Shown here: one piece after another, positions 22,125 through 31,540 of the stretch
How positions within the stretch are numbered: the stretch's first letter is position 1
Layout of the letters: each line of letters opens with the position of its first letter
Assembly: GCF_003286085.1 (NCBI RefSeq)
Contig: NW_020825298.1
Coordinates: forward strand, 3,038,001 to 3,102,000
Length of the DNA stretch: 64,000 nucleotides
From: Drosophila persimilis
Lineage: Eukaryota > Arthropoda > Insecta > Diptera > Drosophilidae
Direction: 5' to 3'
The notes under the pieces: generated by a model
Databases searched by the model: none
Seen by the model: the letters and a program-made list of their open reading frames with translations, nothing else
Told to the model about the DNA's origin: nothing
Program-made: the position numbers and the translations under genes

Positions 22125-22901
22125 ATGGCTTCCAGGGCCTGCTACAAGCCCGTCACGCACATCATCTTCGACAGCGATGGGACCGTCTTGGGTAGGCCCC
22201 TGCACATTCCCTCGATTACTCCATCAATCACCAATCACTCCTTAGACACCGAAAACATGTACTCGGATGTGATCAACGAGATCGTGGCGCCGTTCGGCAA
22301 GAGCTACACGTACGAGATGAAGCTGCGGTACATGGGCATGCCGGCCCTCCAGTCCGCCCGGCAGCTGGTCGAGGAGCTGCAGCTGCCGCTGACGCCGGTC
22401 GAGTACCTGAAGATATTCGACTCCGTGGTCTTCGGACGCATCAACAATGTCCAGCTGCTGCCGGGGGTCAAGGACCTGATGCTGCACCTCCACGATCACC
22501 GCATTCCCATGGCCATAGCCACGAGCTCGGTGCAGGCCGCCTTCCACACCAAGTCGCAGCCGCACAGGGACCTGTTCCCCGCCCTGCACCACGTGGTCTG
22601 TGGCGATGACCCGGAGCTAAGGCCGGGCCGGGGCAAGCCCCACCCGGACATCTTCCTGCTGGCCGCCTCCCGCTTCCACCCGGCGCCGGACCCCGGCCAG
22701 TGTCTGGTCTTCGAGGACTCCCCCAACGGCCTGCAGGCGGGCATCGCCGCCGGCATGCAGGTGGTGATGATCCCCGATCCCCGGGTGCCGGCGGAGCAGA
22801 GGACAGGCGCCACGCAGGTGCTCGACTCGATGGCGGACTTCGAGCCGCAGCTTTTCGGCCTGCCCCACTACGACACCTGTTCAAAGTTCGAGTTCGGGTA
22901 G
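22125..22901 (+). CDS. HAD-superfamily GS1 / pseudouridine-5'-phosphatase-like hydrolase, right arm
   Basis: Exons 22125-22191 and 22246-22901; intron 22192-22245 (54 nt, GTAGGCC..CCTTAG). The spliced product is 240 aa with intact DxD, ATSS, Lys and ED motifs, nearly identical to the left-arm gene (Gln92 here, Arg92 there). The 54-nt intron is a multiple of three and has no stop in frame. An unspliced RNA would therefore encode an 18-residue insertion inside motif I, between VLG and DTE. Phosphatase function on a small phosphomonoester is inferred from the family. The start ATG is chosen because the longer frame upstream has no ATG. Confidence 0.88.
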   Translation: MASRACYKPVTHIIFDSDGTVLGRPLHIPSITPSITNHSLDTENMYSDVINEIVAPFGKSYTYEMKLRYMGMPALQSARQLVEELQLPLTPVEYLKIFDSVVFGRINNVQLLPGVKDLMLHLHDHRIPMAIATSSVQAAFHTKSQPHRDLFPALHHVVCGDDPELRPGRGKPHPDIFLLAASRFHPAPDPGQCLVFEDSPNGLQAGIAAGMQVVMIPDPRVPAEQRTGATQVLDSMADFEPQLFGLPHYDTCSKFEFG

Positions 22902-23004
22902 AGAGCACAATCTATCCGATCCGATTCCATCCATCAAAATTCAAAGTTTGCTAGAAGAAAAAACAAAAAAATAGAATCTCAGAATCTCTTAGAATCGCAG
23001 GAAA

Positions 23005-23715
23005 ATGTCGGAATTGGTTTCCTCGTCGCGGCACTGCTGCTTCCGACCCGTGACCCACTGCATCTTCGAGCTGGACGGCCTCCTGCTCGACAGCGAGCGC
23101 CTGAACACGCGGGCGGTGCAGCAGATCCTCGACCCCTTCGGCCACATCTACGGCTTCGACCTGAAGCTGCGGTGCATGGGCAAGCCCTCCCCGGAGTCGG
23201 CGGACATGATCATCGACAGCTACGGCCTGCCCCTCAGCCGCACGCAGTTCCAGCGCCTCCACAGGCTCCACAGTCGGGACCACTTGGGGTCCGTGGGCCT
23301 GATGCCCGGCGCGGAGCGCCTCCTGCGCCACCTGCACGCCTCCCACGTGCCCCTGGCCCTGGAGACGAGCGGCAGTCGAGAGTCGTACGACCTCAAGGTG
23401 CGTCCCCACGCCCAGCTCTTCGAGGTCTTCCAGCACGCGGTCGTCGGCGGCTCCGACTCGGAGGTGAAGCGGTGCAAGCCCTCTCCGGATATATTCCTCA
23501 CAGCCGCCGCTCGCTTCAAGGATCCCCCGGAGCCGGAGAACTGCCTGGTGCTGGAGTCCTCGCTACTGGGCATGGAGGCTGCCTTGGCCGCCGGCATGCA
23601 GGTTGTGCTCGTGCCGGATCCCCTGCTCTCCATTCGACTCAGTGCTCCGGCCACACTGAGGCTCCGCTCGCTGGAGGCCTTCAGGCCGCAGTACTTTGGA
23701 CTGCCCCCCTTCTGA
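23005..23715 (+). CDS. HAD-superfamily GS1-like protein with a substituted nucleophile, right arm
   Basis: A 236-aa single-exon protein that I read as identical to the left-arm product at 2781-3491. It begins 104 bp after the intact HAD gene on the same strand. Motif I has Glu22 in place of the nucleophilic Asp, and motif IV has Glu184-Ser185 in place of Glu-Asp. Two copies with the same altered active site and no stops suggest the altered protein is maintained, or that the duplication or gene conversion is very recent. Confidence 0.85.
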   Translation: MSELVSSSRHCCFRPVTHCIFELDGLLLDSERLNTRAVQQILDPFGHIYGFDLKLRCMGKPSPESADMIIDSYGLPLSRTQFQRLHRLHSRDHLGSVGLMPGAERLLRHLHASHVPLALETSGSRESYDLKVRPHAQLFEVFQHAVVGGSDSEVKRCKPSPDIFLTAAARFKDPPEPENCLVLESSLLGMEAALAAGMQVVLVPDPLLSIRLSAPATLRLRSLEAFRPQYFGLPPF

Positions 23716-23848
23716 AGAGACCTGCAGAGTGCCTCCTGCAGGAGAATCCACCACAGCAAACGATGCTTCCTTCAGATCTCTCAAAGAAGAATGAAAAGGG
23801 AGTGGGGTTATGTTTCTGGCCATTCAAAATGTGTAGCGTAAGTGGGGA

Positions 23849-24121
23849 TCAAAGTTCATAGAAAAAACTCTTCGATGGTCCACGTCCAGGCCCCACCAAA
23901 GCCGAGGGAGACATCCTGGATGTTGGCTGGCAGTGAGTTTGGGGCTCGCGGCGGCGACTGGCAACGGGCTGATCGGCAGACGATGCCTGTACTGACAAGC
24001 TCTAGAATACATTTTGAATCCACTGAATTCTAGCACTCCTTTCATAGGAGTTTGTTGGTGTCACTGCCGGAGAGCGCAGCGGAGAGGCATGCTCGGAATC
24101 CTCGTAATCCCCGGAATCCAT
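23849..24121 (-). pseudogene. Small unrecognised gene interrupted by one in-frame TAG, right arm
   Basis: Minus-strand counterpart of 2329-2625. The ATG is at 24121, the shared TAG is codon 40 (24004-24002), and the same frame then stays open to a TGA at 23851-23849. The tail after GPSK differs from the left copy because of an indel near 23870. The N-terminal repeat region has swapped substitutions (GDYEDSEH here, GDSEDYEH in the left copy). It shares the DRE at 24406-24413 with the divergent gene starting at 24777. Confidence 0.45.
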
Positions 24122-24405
24122 TGTTGTTTTTTCCAAAGGTAATGAAACACTTGAAGCACTTTTGTGGTTTTCCTAATTATATTTTCCCCGAAGTGAAAGA
24201 GACAGCTTCCTGGCTCGCTTCCCAACACTGTCCAACACTAATTATGTGTCTTTGTCTCTCATGTATCTCTCTCTCTCTCTCTCTCTCTTCGCAGGAATGT
24301 TGCCAGACTCCAATGTCAAAGGGCAATCATGGCGGGAACGCTTTATTGAGCCACAGATAATTTCTCGGAGATCACAAAATTATTCGCAATTTCCAAGCTT
24401 TGTGG

Positions 24406-24413
24406 TATCGATA
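24406..24413. promoter_or_regulatory. DRE palindrome between divergent small genes, right arm
   Basis: A perfect TATCGATA in the same relative position as 2032-2039 in the left arm. Confidence 0.6.
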
Positions 24414-24776
24414 GCTCTCGATACTCGAGTAGATATCTATTAATGAAATGAAAATAAGAATGTTTTGGGATAGTTTAATGTCTATGGTGTCTTTGGAGTT
24501 TATTTGAAGGCGGAATATTCATTGGGGGGGATGATCCAGAGTACCTCAAGATCCTCAAGTAGTACCCGATAAATACTATTTTTCGATGTGACCATTTTCC
24601 CACCTTCCATGGCGTTAATTTTCCCCAAACGCGTGGCTTCTTCTTCTGGATTTTTCCTGCCAATTGGCAAGTAATTGGGACTGCGTTTTCTTCTTCTCCG
24701 CTTGTGGTAGGTTCGAGGTAAAAAACTGTGAAACGGACGCCTAAATAAAGTATTCTTTTTGCCAGATCGATCCAGA

Positions 24777-25106
24777 ATGAATCAAGACTCTGCGCAGCAA
24801 AATGCCTCCAACGAAGCCTCCGATTCGAAGATGTTCATGTGTGACCAACCTTCCACGAAGTACACGCCGCATCTCTGCTGGGAGATGGAGCAGCGCGGAC
24901 CCGACCAGGAGTGTCCGTCCGCCAAGCCAAAGACCGAGCCTCTGGAGGGCGACTCGGTGCCGCTCGGTGCTGCCGAGGCCGAGCATGGCGAAGGTGACAA
25001 TCTGGTGGCGGTTCAGCCGCTGGATCTGAAACTCTCCTGGTGTGATGGAAAATTGTGTGGCTTAGTCGTTGTGCGGCACGGCGTCGAGGACCAAGCTCCG
25101 ACTTAG
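24777..25106 (+). CDS. Small unrecognised protein, outer gene of the right arm
   Basis: A 109-aa frame starting MNQDSAQQNASNE. A 48-nt 5' UTR intron (24718-24765, GTAAAAA..TTTGCCAG) precedes it, with a non-coding first exon that lacks ATG. The N-terminus and the SAKPKTEPLEGDS segment match the left-arm gene; the middle is shortened and the C-terminus is unrelated. A possible poly(A) signal (AATAAA) lies at about 25121-25126. The protein is acidic and Cys-poor, with no recognised domain. Between the arms, the intron and UTR are visibly more alike than the coding exon. Confidence 0.55.
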   Translation: MNQDSAQQNASNEASDSKMFMCDQPSTKYTPHLCWEMEQRGPDQECPSAKPKTEPLEGDSVPLGAAEAEHGEGDNLVAVQPLDLKLSWCDGKLCGLVVVRHGVEDQAPT

Positions 25107-25221
25107 GCGCTGAGATCCACAATAAAATGCAAAAAATACAAGAACAATGGGAGATGTGTGCTTTATTCGTTTCTAGAACATTCAATTTGTATAGGTTATT
25201 GTGAGGTTATGGGGAATATGC

Positions 25222-25623
25222 TCAGTTGTAGGTTTCTCCGATTGAAAGCTCGTCGTCCGAATTCTGGTTCTCGGCCTCGGTTTTGATCTCGATTTTAACC
25301 TCGTCATTCTCTTCCTGTTCGTCGTCTGATCCGCCAGCAGTGCTGCCAGAGGGGTTGTCCTTCTTTTCGAAGACCACGCGCTCCTCGTAGAAGGCAATGA
25401 CCAGCTGTGGACATTTTATGTGGGCCACTTTGGCACTCACCATATCGGGACTGTCGATGCCCTTCCATTTCATCAGGAATGTGATTTGACCCGACGAGTT
25501 GACGTTGGCGCCCAGTATCTTAGCCGGCTCCAAGCCGCGCTCGAACGGCTCGGCCCCCTCCATGATGGTCTTGCGCTTGCTGCGTGTGTTTTTGGCTGGT
25601 GACCCTACTTCTCGCCGCTTCAT
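25222..25623 (-). CDS. Chromo-shadow-domain-only HP1-family paralog, 133 aa
   Basis: An uninterrupted frame. Residues 1-25 are basic and Ser/Arg-rich. Residues about 26-86 are a chromo shadow domain ([15 protein letters not shown], then [27 protein letters not shown]), closest in style to the HP1b shadow domain. Residues 87-133 are an acidic tail. There is no chromodomain. Shadow domains dimerise and bind PxVxL-type peptides on chromatin proteins. The Trp that usually follows the FYEER segment is not present here (VVF), which may alter peptide binding. The compact intronless structure suggests a retro- or truncated duplicate, comparable to Umbrea/HP6 in D. melanogaster. That gene lies elsewhere (in dumpy, from memory), so this is probably an independent paralog. 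A DRE lies about 180 bp upstream. Confidence 0.85.
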   Translation of the reverse strand: MKRREVGSPAKNTRSKRKTIMEGAEPFERGLEPAKILGANVNSSGQITFLMKWKGIDSPDMVSAKVAHIKCPQLVIAFYEERVVFEKKDNPSGSTAGGSDDEQEENDEVKIEIKTEAENQNSDDELSIGETYN

Positions 25624-25801
25624 TGGCTGCTTTTTGGCTTTTAGCGACTCTTCGAAGGCAATTCAGACTCTCTGCAGGCTCCCAAGTGCAGGCTTTCCAC
25701 GCGTTCTACAGAGTATTCGGAAATTTTGCCAGATGCTTTTCGATGCGTCGCTTGGGCGGCTAGGGATGGGAGAATTTGAGAATGCATTGCGATACATGAT
25801 G

Positions 25802-25809
25802 TATCGATA
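25802..25809. promoter_or_regulatory. DRE palindrome upstream of the chromo-shadow gene
   Basis: A perfect TATCGATA 179 bp upstream of the start codon at 25623. Confidence 0.5.
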
Positions 25810-26216
25810 GCTAACGACAAGGCAAAAAACCATAAAATTCAAGGAAAATCCAGCCATTTAATTCGTAACAAATTGAATAAAATATATATTTAATTTCTTG
25901 GATTCTGAATTTCTATATAGGATATTTCTATATATATATCGCAGCAGTGCTGTAGAAACATCGATGCTTTCGGTCCAGATCTAAATTTTGCCGGCTGGCA
26001 GTGTTGGAAACACACAAATTTGTCAGCTGTTGGACTGCTCTGACTGTTCCAACCATTTTGTACATTATATAGGTGGGGGGGAGGGGGCCAAATGTTGTCA
26101 TATCCAGCTTTGATCGACTTGGAAATTCTTTGTCAGTTTTATGTGTACAAAATTCGGTAAATGCTGTTTGAAAATTGTTAAAAATTGTACGAAAACTTCC
26201 TTCGTCACGTAAGAGA

Positions 26217-27315
26217 ATGTGCAACAGATGCTGCCAACCCGTGGGCTGTGCCCCCAGCTGCTGTGAGCCGAACATTTGCTACTGCATCTTCGATCTGGAG
26301 AGTTCGGTGTTCGGTGAGAGGTTTTTCCACTGCCCTAGAATCCTAATTGGCAACTCCCCAAATGATAGATACCCGCAACGTCTATCGACGAGCCCTCATC
26401 GAACTGGCGGCCAGCTACAATCGCGAGGTGCCGGAGGTGCTGCTGCTGCAGGTGGGGGTCATGGCCACGGGCGAGATGGCGGAGCTGATTGTCCGCAAGT
26501 GCAGGATACCCGTGTCCTGGGAGCACTTCCTGCTGCAGGTCAACGAGCGGGCCTCGGAGCTGATCGGCAATCCGCCCCTGATGGAGGGCGTGGAGCGCCT
26601 CGTCCGCCACCTGAAGAAGTGCTGCATCGGCATGGCTCTGATCAGCTCCAGCTGCGAGGCCCTCTACTGCCAGAAGATCCGCGGCCGGGAGGCCTTCTTC
26701 CAGCACTTCGAGACGCTGGTCTGCGCCGACGATCCGCAGCTGAAGCAGCCCAAGCCGGAGCCGGATGTCTACCTGATCGCCATGTCCCGGCTGGGGGAGG
26801 CCGACGCCAGCAGCACGCTGGTCTTCGACGGGACCATCAAGGGCGTGCAGGCGGCATCGGATGCCCGCCTGAAGGTGGTCATGGTGCCCGAGAAGGGCCT
26901 GCCCCAGTGCTGGTCCGAGCGGGCGGCCGTGCGCCTCGAGACACTCGCGCAGTTCAGGCCCGAATGGTTCGGCATTGCCCCGCTCAGCAGGGAAGCGCCT
27001 CCTCCCAGGCCCAAGCCGAAGCCCAGGGCAAGGTCGAGCTTGTCTCAGGCCCAGCAAGAGTCCAGCGAAGAGAGGGAGACCGAAGGAGAGGGCTCAGAAG
27101 AGGGCAAAGAAGGGGAGCCTGGGAAAAAAGACGAGGGGCCTGAGAAACAGGAAGAGCAGCCGCAGAAAAAACAACCGGAGCCCGAGACAAAAGAAGCCGA
27201 GCCTGAGAGAAAAGACGAGGCTAAACCGGAGCCCAGGGACGATAATGATAACGGGCCCGGGGCGGACGACGCTGGCGATCCGAATAAAGCTGGAGGTGGC
27301 GGCAGGAACTGGTAA
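26217..27315 (+). CDS. HAD-superfamily GS1-like protein with a Cys-rich N-terminus and long charged tail, 347 aa
   Basis: Exons 26217-26313 and 26369-27315; a 55-nt intron splits motif I exactly as in the arm genes. Residues 1-23 contain eight Cys. Motif I is FDLESSVFDTR: Asp26 is kept but the second Asp is Glu28. Motif II is LISSS, the Lys is in QPKPEPDVYL (Lys161), and motif IV is VFDGTIKG instead of FEDSPNG. Residues 241-347 form a Pro/Lys-rich then Glu/Lys/Gln-rich, low-complexity tail absent from the other HAD genes here. Phosphatase activity is doubtful because both general acid/base and Mg-binding positions differ. Together with the arm genes this makes five HAD genes within 25 kb. The shared intron position shows common descent. 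Confidence 0.82.
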
Positions 27316-29062
27316 GAAAGTGCAGGAATACACGGTAATATACGCCTGATTAAAACGTTAACCTCTACAGAGCATTCCATGCCCAAAACTGGGAGTGTCC
27401 TAAGCGGATTCGTCGTCTTTGGAGTCCAATCCCTTGATGGCACATTCCCTGGGCAGCTCCCCGATTATTATACATTTAAAACGGAACTCTCTGTACATAT
27501 AACGATTAATATTCATAAATAGATGGATATTCATCTCTCAAACTAATCCTTGAACGTCCAGGGACCTGCCCACACACACATCGAATCGTCTGTTCATTAC
27601 TCAACAGATTTGCGGTGGAATCTTTAGGAAATCCTGCCAATCTGGCTAAAAGCTTTTGCCACTTGAATAGAGAGCTCCCCCTCCCGCTATCCCCCCTCCT
27701 GCCAGGCAAATAAATGTTGAAAAGAAATCATAAACACGATATTGGTAGTTCTTTGGCGGCCATCAAATGAACAAAATCAAATTCAATTAAAATTTGTTTG
27801 CTCACAAAATTCGCTGCCAAAAAAAGAGAGATGCAAGACCAGAGTTGATTGTTGTTTTATCTGCTGCTGAATAATAAATACAGTTTAATTGAAAGCATTT
27901 TGATGATTGCAAACCCATCAGCGAGCACATAAATATTCCCACAAAAACTAAATGCAAATTCGGATGGAGATTAAAACAGGATTAGAAACAATGCCCCACC
28001 AACCCCAATTGGCATTTCCATCGAGTGGCATCAAGTGCTCTTCAATTAAAGATGATTAAGCAGCATTTTCCAGAGCAGAGCAGAGCCAGTCGGACAATGG
28101 ATTCCAATTCCAAGCCCAATCCCAGTCAAGAGTCAACATTTTCCCGTCTCTTCTCCTTCGAAGGCAATTGTTTGACAATTTAATTATTCAACACATTACG
28201 CATACGCAGTGTCTGTCGGCATGCAATATGTTTGGCCAGATGCAGAATGCCAACTTGCAACTTTTGAGCCAACTCCTGGCTCCCGACTGCCGTCTCCCGG
28301 CTCCAACTTATAATTACTTAATGTTCAGCTCGGAAAATGTGTCTCCATTACCATGGCCGCCCTTCCAGGCACCAGACGGCAAAGTGAATAAACCTTTCAA
28401 CTCTTTAGACACACTCTCGCTCCTCCTCCTTCTCCCCCTCGTTTTTGTTCACTTTTTCACTTTTCATTTTAGGTTTAGCTTTCCATATACCCCACAGTCG
28501 AATGGGGGGTACTAGGGGTATATTGTGTTGGGAGCTCCCTGAATATCATGTGATTTTACAGGCAATGCTTCCTGTCTCTCTCTGAAGTCTTCCAGGAATT
28601 TCCTGATCGAGCAGGCCTTCTCTTCCCCCCAAAGTCCTCCCATGATTACCAGGTACTTCCTGGTCGAGCAGGCCTTCTCTGGCGGTTTTTTTTCCACTTT
28701 TTCTTGCCGCTTCGCTGCCTTTCTTCCGCTTTTGCCTAATGAACGAACGCCACAGGAAGCACTCAAGGGCAAAAAATCTCAGCAGAAATAGAATTTTTAC
28801 ATTTAAAAAAATATCAAAAAAAAAACGTGCAGAAAAGTGCAGCGTGAGGGAGTGAAAATAATAATAATCGGGCCTGTCGCAGAGTTTGTAATTTCTTAAT
28901 TAAATTAAACAAAAAAAAATAGAAAAAACGCCGCAGGAGAAGCGGGAAAATCGTTTTCATTTTCACTCGTTTGGCAAGGATTTCCTATGAGCCAGTGGAA
29001 AGAGAGGGACAATAATTTGTATTAATTTTCTTAATATTTATATCCATTGTTTGTAATTCCAG
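27316..29062. other. Non-coding sequence
   Basis: AT-rich, with no recognised gene. A direct duplication (about 31 bp at 28592-28622 and 28649-28679, 57-bp spacing) lies inside frames that are open on both strands. CT-rich tracts occur near 28410-28440. Confidence 0.4.
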
Positions 29063-29165
29063 GGATAGAGTGAGGAACTCGGTGCGGAGATCGTTGAAGC
29101 CCTTGAAACGGAAATCGTCCCTGAGGACCGAAACAACAGAGGAGAAACCGCCTGCCAAGCGATAA
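29063..29165 (+). CDS. Possible terminal coding exon of an unidentified gene
   Basis: A good acceptor (TTTGTAATTCCAG) is followed by 33 sense codons rich in Arg, Lys, Ser and Thr (begins DRVRNSVRR, ends EEKPPAKR), a TAA at 29163-29165 and AATAAA at 29197-29202. The combination of acceptor, protein-like codons, stop and poly(A) signal is unlikely to be all chance. I could not find the upstream exon, which may lie across a long intron. The gene is not identified. Confidence 0.35.
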
Positions 29166-29196
29166 AGGGCGGCCTGTGATTTTATTTTTGGTTACA

Positions 29197-29202
29197 AATA
29201 AA
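29197..29202 (+). terminator. Poly(A) signal after the possible terminal exon
   Basis: Canonical AATAAA 32 bases after the TAA at 29163-29165. Confidence 0.4.
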
Positions 29203-30711
29203 TTGAAAATAGTTCAAAGTTTTAGAAGAAACAGTGCCCATGCCATTGCCTTCCCCTCAATCCCTATCGATGCTTAATCGAAGCTTACAAGGGTTCCTCA
29301 TTACCGTTTTCGTGGCTTTTCGGGGGGCAGGATTGGGGATTAACATGTGTCGAGGCTGTGGCTGAAAGGCTTCCATCGTTTTCTGCACTAAATTCCACTA
29401 AATTAATGTTAAAATGCAGGCACGATGCCTGCGACACAAATGCCAATGAGTGTGGTGTTTGGGGGTCCTTTGTGCATTCAGAGCGGGCGGGGCAGGGCAG
29501 GGGGAGGGGCAGGGGGACTGGGGTGGGCTTTGTGTGTGCGCTCCTTGTTATAAAGCATTAATCAAGCATACCTGCTGGGCACTGGAGCTCAGCCACGTCG
29601 CTGCTCGGCTGCTCGGCTGCGGCTTTTGCCTTTGCTTGTTTGCGGTGGCGACAAAGACTCCCCACCTCCCCGCCGGCCAACCAAAGCCCATTCATCCACC
29701 CACTCAGTCGACTACCTTCCAGCCACCACCCCACAAGGCCCCCCCGCCCCACCAACCCCTTCAAAAGGGCACTAAATTGGCGCTCATTATGATGGGCCGT
29801 GCAAAACACATGTGCGGCAGTGGTGGCAGCGTGATTGAGGGTCTAGCGATGGCCATTGGGCTACAGATTTCAGCCTCCAAAAAGGGCATTCAATTCGTAC
29901 TTTTTGCACTACAAAAGTTGCCCCATTTCCTGGGTCTATCACAGTGCCATCTCTGGCTTCGCAGGACTCTCCTTTCGTAATCCTCGTGCCTCTCGTCCGA
30001 CTGCCATCTCTAGATTCGTGTACGTGTCTGTGAGAGTGTTTCCCTTTTGCAATTTTCCAGCTAAATGGCATACATTAATTAACGGTTTTGTGCGACAGAC
30101 GACGTCTGCCACTGCCACTGCCGCAGGTTCAGATTCAGGTTCAGGTTCAGGCCGAGGTCCAGACCCCGGAACTGGCGTCCATTCCGACCCGGTCCGAAAA
30201 AGATTAATGGTGCGCTATTAATGTGTAATGACAAATGTTAGTGCCCTGTCCCCCCCGGCCACCCCCTCTCCGCTGTGCATGTGTGTGTGTGTGTGTGAGA
30301 TCTCACTCTGACATTGAATGGATTTCGTAGGTCTCCTTCCATTTGGCCGAAAATGATTGAAATAAATATTTAATTAAAGTTCCAAAGTGCAACAGCAGCA
30401 CAAAAACGGAGTCCGGAGTCCGTCCGACTCCAACAACAAGCAAAGAAACGAGCAACTTTTGCTCTAAATTCTCATAAAAAATTCAATGGCACGCTCTGTT
30501 CCGCCTCTGCTCCTCCGTCCGGCAGTATTCAGCGACAGGGACACAGCGACAGCGACAGCGACAACTACAACGATATGCAATAAAGTGCGGGCAGCAAAAT
30601 GTGTCACCGTGCTACAAATAAAACCAAATGAGGGACCCGCCTTCTCATATATGTAGGAGCAGGCAATACGAATAGGGGAATGCCCTGAAAGAAGACCTCG
30701 AGAGAGAAGAA

Positions 30712-31540
30712 TATAGAAACCACACAAAAGAATCACTATAGCCGGGTATTTCAAGCCTAATCCGAGGATATGTAACCCCAAAGGGGATTTAAATGCCCAA
30801 GAAAGCCTTGAAACTTGAAGAATTTTGGCGCCGAACTGGCTAAATATATCGCCACGATTCTTTCTGTTTAATGAAGAGGAAAGATTGAACTATGGGTAGA
30901 ATTTTACATTCGCATATTTCGAAGAAAGCTAGTTAGATATATAGAAGCCATACAAAAGGGCCTCTATAACTAGATATTTCAAGGCTGCTTCGAGGATACG
31001 TAACTTCAAGATTTTTAGCGCCCAACTGGCCAAAGATATTGCCTTGATTCTTTTTGTTTAATAAGGAGAAAAAATGGATCTATGGGTAGAATTTTTAAGT
31101 CCGCATATTGCGGGGCTTACCTACAAAATATCATCTGTGAAAATATAGGTTTTTCGTGTTCCGAAAAATGAAAAAAGGAGCAATCATTTAATCGCAAATT
31201 AGCTTCAATAAAAACAGTTAGTTAAATATCTATAAAATATCAATAAAATCAAGAAATCTAAAATGGAAAAAAGATAGTTAAATATATAGAAATCAGACAA
31301 AAGAGGGACTATTAACAGATACTTGAAGGCTATTCCGAGGACATCCCAGTGGCGATTTTAATACCAATAAAAGCATTGAAACTTCAACATTTTTAGCGCC
31401 CAACTGGCTAAAGATATTGCCATGATTCTTTCTGTTTTGCAAAGAGAAAAGATGGATCTACAAGTATAATTTTCAAAGGGCATATCTTTTCGGGGTTTAC
31501 CTAACAAATTTCACCTGTGAAAATATAGGTTTTTTAGTGA
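30712..31540. repeat. Three diverged tandem repeat units of about 230-350 bp, unclassified
   Basis: Units start near 30712, 30940 and 31285, each with TATAGAA..CA.ACAAAAG. They share a block around TTTTAGCGCCCAACTGGC and AAGATATTGCC..GATTCTTTCTGTTT. The second and third units also share GTGAAAATATAGGTTTT. Unit lengths differ because of indels. There are no open frames and no match to an element I know. Confidence 0.7.

Larger units (their letters stand above)
22067..24955. repeat. Right arm of the ~3 kb inverted duplication
   Basis: Plus-strand counterpart of 1446-4454. The arms lie head to head on either side of 17.6 kb. Indels between the arms include the HAD intron (54 versus 76 nt) and about 50 bp near 23870 that is missing here relative to about 2583-2630. 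Confidence 0.9.

Noticed and set aside
26175..27143. 322-codon plus-strand frame reading through the HAD intron
   Set aside because: It continues in the wrong phase after motif I. The GT..AG intron restores a proper HAD frame.
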